Below are positions 59,999 to 64,000 of a stretch of 64,000 bases of DNA, piece after piece. The notes beneath the pieces were generated by a model. That model searched no databases. It saw only the letters and a list, made by a program, of their open reading frames with translations, and was not told the DNA's origin. Position 1 is the stretch's first letter. Each line of letters begins with the position of its first letter. Made by a program: the position numbers and the translations under genes. The stretch is from assembly GCA_959347315.1 (NCBI GenBank), contig OY365807.1:9267147-9331146 (forward strand), read 5' to 3'. Origin of the DNA: Bimastos eiseni (lineage: Eukaryota > Annelida > Clitellata > Crassiclitellata > Lumbricidae).

Positions 59999-60423
59999 TA
60001 GAGAGCAGACGTAATGGGCGCTGCAACTGTATCAGGCTATTTCTCTTGCACTGCCATGGAGGCCCCTAATCTCTGGGATGAGTCCATCCTCAGCAATCTA
60101 TTCTTAACATTTAAGACTTCCTCTGATCACAAATCTATTATGCCTACAATTGAGAACACGACAGTCTTTAGTCGACCTACAATATACTATTACGCCGTGT
60201 TTTTATCTGATGGCACAGAACGGAGGATGCATTTTGTCTAAATTGGTATAATCGAAAACAGCGCGGCTGACGATCGTTCGTTCTTATAGAAAGCCTTAAT
60301 TTTACACAATTTACTTAATAGGGGGCGCTTTATGCTGAAAATACTGTCTTCAGTGGACCTCCTTTGAGTCAAGCCACTCTGCTCCCGTCTTCCATGCTTC
60401 ACGTTCCCATAATTTGTTGCGTG

Positions 60424-61175
60424 TAAGCCCCTATAGGACAAAAAACCCCGGACAAAACCCCCGAACAAAACCCCGGACATTAACCCCCGGACAAAGCCCC
60501 CCAGTTTTAGGCAGGACATTATACCCCAGGACAAAACCCCTTTTTGTTGTTTTGGCACGTTCAATAAAATGCCTGACATTGTGTACGAATTAACTCAGAA
60601 GGCGACTTTGAGGTGAATCTGTCGAGCAAACAGATTCACCACCTTGCCGTATATGCAACCAAATTATGAACCAAATAATAATATTCTTGTCAACTAAACG
60701 CTCTGATCTAAATCTTGAAAACCTACGTCATACCTGCAAATCAAATGTACCAAAGAGAAAAACGTAACGTTGTAGACCAATTGACTAGGCGCAATCATAT
60801 TAAGGGTCTATGAATTACGCACAGCGATGCATTCAGCGAATACATGTATGTTAGATAGGCCCTACTAATATCAAAAATACCAAGGAGCCATAATTGAGAC
60901 GTAGGCCTATTATAGCATGTATATGTTGCGTTCCATATTTGCTATTTAACTATTGGACGACGATACCTGAGTGGCCGCATATAAACGGGAAGTAGGCTAA
61001 TGTCCAAGTGAATTTAGGCTACATAGATAGAGCTGTAAGATGACCTGAAAACAGCAGTCGCATTGAGCCCATTAACATTAGATGAAGGTTCTGTAAAAGT
61101 TAAAAACACTTTATTTTTAGGGTTTTTGTCCTACTTTAAAGGTGGATTTTGACCGGGGCTTTTGTCCGAGGCTTA
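60424..61175. mobile_element. Foldback-like element with 'ggacaaaacccc' arms
   Basis: The left end has five imperfect units of ggacaaaaccccc after taagcccctata. The right end read inward is taagcctcggacaaaagccc, followed by taggacaaaaaccc. The interior of about 550 bp has no coding content, and no clear target duplication was found. Confidence 0.55.
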
Positions 61176-61614
61176 TATCCGTTCCCTATTTTTTATGCGA
61201 TATCCGCGAATGCCTGGAAGTATACCCTTCTCCGAGATAGACAGATGGGTGATTCCTGTTATCATAGGCCTCTGTGTTTCCATTCCTTACTACTGCACCT
61301 GCATCTATAGAATGGATAAATAGGCCCTAATAATAATCCTATTATTCAGTCGTTGGAGGTTATTTCTGTCTCTGCGTCACCTGATTATAGCTCTCCGTCT
61401 GATAATAATAATTAGCCAACACTCGGTTGTTGAAGAGCGCTATCCTCAGTTAAATTGTGTCATCACCGTCATCGTCGTCGTCGTCATCATCAATGCTTTT
61501 TCAAGAGAGAAAGGTATGATCAAAAGAAATGAGACTAAAATTAGCTTCCAAATAAAATAAATTGATCACAATCTATACACCTAGGGGATCTACGTATTAA
61601 TTTTAGTTCTATTG

Positions 61615-61720
61615 GTGTGAAGACTTCAAGTAACACCCCCCCCCCCATTTCAAGTTAACCCCGGTAATCTGAAATCGATTTAAGATTACCCCCTCCGTGT
61701 TCACATTACCCCCTTTCACA
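61615..61720. repeat. Copy of the 'taacttgaaatcgatttcaagtta' palindromic family
   Basis: C-run followed by atttcaagttaaccccggta and ctgaaatcgatttaagatta. Same words as 62955-63183. Confidence 0.65.
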
Positions 61721-61799
61721 ATGAATGAAAATGTTAAATCGTTTTGCTTTCAACTAATGCTAGTTGAAATAAATGTCTGTTGAATAAAACACGTGACAC

Positions 61800-61841
<42 letters not shown>

Positions 61842-61925
61842 GGATGGATGGATGGATTGATGGATGGATGGATGGATGGATAGATCGATAGATAGATAGA
61901 TAGATAGATAGACAGATAGATAGAC

Positions 61926-61989
<64 letters not shown>

Positions 61990-62042
61990 GGATGGATGGA
62001 TGGATGGATGGATGGATGGATGGATGGATGGATGGATGGATG

Positions 62043-62096
<54 letters not shown>

Positions 62097-62097
62097 C

Positions 62098-62140
<43 letters not shown>

Positions 62141-62144
62141 AGGC
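61800..62144. repeat. (GATA)n / (GATG)n tetranucleotide tract
   Basis: About 345 bp of pure tetranucleotide blocks. Confidence 0.97.
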
Positions 62145-62954
62145 TAGTTTTAACATGTGAGAAATATATAAAAGTCAAAGAAATGTAAATTGTGTGAAAT
62201 CAGTAATACACGAGATTAAAGTGCATCACATCGTTACATACAAACATAAGATAATAAAGATTCAGCCTAACTGAAGAAATTAGTGTAATTACAACAATAA
62301 TATACATATTCTGGTATTGCCTCCGTGACATCCTGCAGTTGTTCATAGAACTTATCTTTTCTTTGTCGGTGGCTGTATTTGTTTGTGCATACACCTGTAT
62401 CAGGGTCATCTTGGTATGCCCTGTCTGTGGGCTGGTGGTAATTATTCTTTCACTTACTAGTTCACATCAAATTACAGTTGATATCATTTTTTGCTGACCA
62501 TTATGCCCACTTCTCTTTCATGCTTGGCTCCACCTGAGTAGTAGATGCTTATTTCTTCAGATACAATATTGCCACTGCAGGTCCATCGCATCTCACTAAG
62601 CCCCAATATTTCAAGTTTGTATTCTTACATCTCTCTCACCACCTGTGCCAACTTCCCTGTATCATAATGTTCTTATGTTCCAGTATACAATTTTTGCATT
62701 GGCTTTGGTCGTTAAGATTTGAGACTTCTGAGTGTGGCTTATTTTTGGCTTTCACCACGACCCTTCACAGGGTCCATGACCGTCTCATCTCCCGACCGAC
62801 CGACCGACCTGCCACGACAATGAGTTTGAGCTTTTCATGTGTCTTTTCTGTTGCAAGATGTGGTTTTACATGGGAGGCCCGCAAGCTTGCTGTAGAACCC
62901 ACCTCATTTTTCCAGGCTTGGGACTGGCACTGCTGAACTGCAAGGCAGTGGAGT
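62145..62954. other. No gene seen
   Basis: Ordinary sequence. An 89-codon frame at 62667-62936 has no domain support. Confidence 0.4.
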
Positions 62955-63183
62955 AGTTATTTCCGGTGGGGTATCTTGAAAAATGAATTTCAAGTTACCG
63001 GGGGTAGATTGAAGCTGATTTCATATTACCCCTGGGTAATCTGAAATCGTAGGGGGTAACTTGAAATCGCCTTCAAGTTACCCCCCGAAGGTAACTTGAA
63101 GGCGAAATCGATTTCAAATTGCCCCCCGGTAACTTGAAATCGATTTCAAGTAACCGGGGGGTAATTTGAAATCGATTTCAAGT
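62955..63183. repeat. Palindromic array running into the assembly gap
   Basis: Alternating forward and inverted units built from ggggtaacttgaaatcga and tcgatttcaagttacccc. The array is cut by the run of Ns. Confidence 0.8.
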
Positions 63184-63383
63184 NNNNNNNNNNNNNNNNN
63201 NNNNNNNNNNNNNNNNNNNNNNNNNNNNNNNNNNNNNNNNNNNNNNNNNNNNNNNNNNNNNNNNNNNNNNNNNNNNNNNNNNNNNNNNNNNNNNNNNNNN
63301 NNNNNNNNNNNNNNNNNNNNNNNNNNNNNNNNNNNNNNNNNNNNNNNNNNNNNNNNNNNNNNNNNNNNNNNNNNNNNNNNNNN
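63184..63383. other. Assembly gap of 200 N
   Basis: Exactly 200 unknown bases, probably a placeholder length, between two repeat arrays. Confidence 0.99.
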
Positions 63384-63915
63384 ATCCTATTGTCCATTCC
63401 AATTGTCCATCCAAGTTGTCCATCCTATTGTCCATCCTATTGTCCATCCTAATGTCATCCTTCATCCTACTGCCCATCCAATTGTCCGTCCAATTGTCCA
63501 TCCAATTGTCCATCCAATTGTCCATCCAATTGTCCATCCAATTGTCCATCCTATTGTCCATCCTATTGTCCATCCTATTGTCCATCCTATTGTCCATCCT
63601 ATTATCCATCCTACTGCCCATCAATTGTCATCCTATTGTCCATCCTATTGTCCATCCAATTGTCCAATCCTATTGTCCATCCAATTGTCCATCCTATTGT
63701 CCATCCTATTGTCCATCCTATTGTCCATCCTATTATACATCCTACTGCCCATCCAATTGTCCATCCTATTGTCCATCCTACTGTCCATCCAATTGTCCGT
63801 CCAATTGTCCATCCAATTGTCCATCCAATTGTCCGTCCAATTGTCCATCCAATTGTCCATCCAATTGTCCGTCCAATTGTCCATCAATTGTCCGTCCAAT
63901 TGTCCATCCTAATAC
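63384..63915. repeat. 12-bp minisatellite, about 44 copies
   Basis: Units of attgtccatcct and attgtccatcca. The frames through it ([17 protein letters not shown]) are artefacts. Confidence 0.97.
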
Positions 63916-64000
63916 ACATTCTATCGAGCAACCTAGTATTCATCATATTGTTGATCCTTTTGTTTTCGTGTCTGTTATATAATAATTATGTTCAACTATA

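Noticed and set aside
63166..63982. Long frames across the N gap
   Set aside because: They run through 200 unknown bases and a 12-bp minisatellite.

Overview
This window looks like nuclear DNA from a marine invertebrate, most likely a deuterostome and possibly an echinoderm. It has spliced genes with GT-AG introns, a metazoan PAK kinase, a C2H2 zinc-finger array and an animal glycoside hydrolase family 3 gene. tRNA-derived SINEs, CR1/L2-like LINE relics and hAT-like MITEs are scattered through it, and the short palindrome aggcct recurs often. The species call is an inference; amphioxus, hemichordates or molluscs are not excluded.

Region by region: (1) 1-6003 (+) is the 3' part of a gene for a long, Ser/Thr-rich, basic protein with five diverged tyrosine-tryptophan (YW) motifs. 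It is spliced in matching phase to a terminal von Willebrand A domain with a degenerate metal site. (2) 6-12.9 kb has no gene I can support, but holds diverged tandem repeats, two SINE pieces and a complete hAT-like MITE with an 8-bp target duplication. (3) 12.97-14.43 kb is a C2H2 zinc-finger array with a fresh two-finger duplication, a +1 frameshift and decayed ends. (4) 15.3-19.3 kb holds a 35-bp hairpin, a second complete MITE with a 6-bp target duplication, a worn SINE and a LINE relic. (5) 19.9-24.6 kb (+) is a compact six-exon PAK-like kinase of about 477 aa. (6) 27.8-37.5 kb (-) is a complete 11-exon secreted GH3 beta-xylosidase-like gene of 751 aa in which every splice phase agrees. 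It lies tail to tail with PAK. (7) 37.5-64 kb is a very microsatellite-rich, gene-poor stretch. It contains one plausible signal-peptide exon near 45.3 kb, several small unclassified dispersed repeats, a third MITE, a 1.3-kb purine-only tract, a G-run array and a 200-N assembly gap.

The three main genes show no functional link: one predicted extracellular matrix or surface protein, one cytoplasmic signalling kinase and one secreted carbohydrate hydrolase. The most distinctive content is the YW-motif/VWA protein and the set of foldback-like and MITE-like families, several of which can be delimited to the base from target duplications or arm symmetry.
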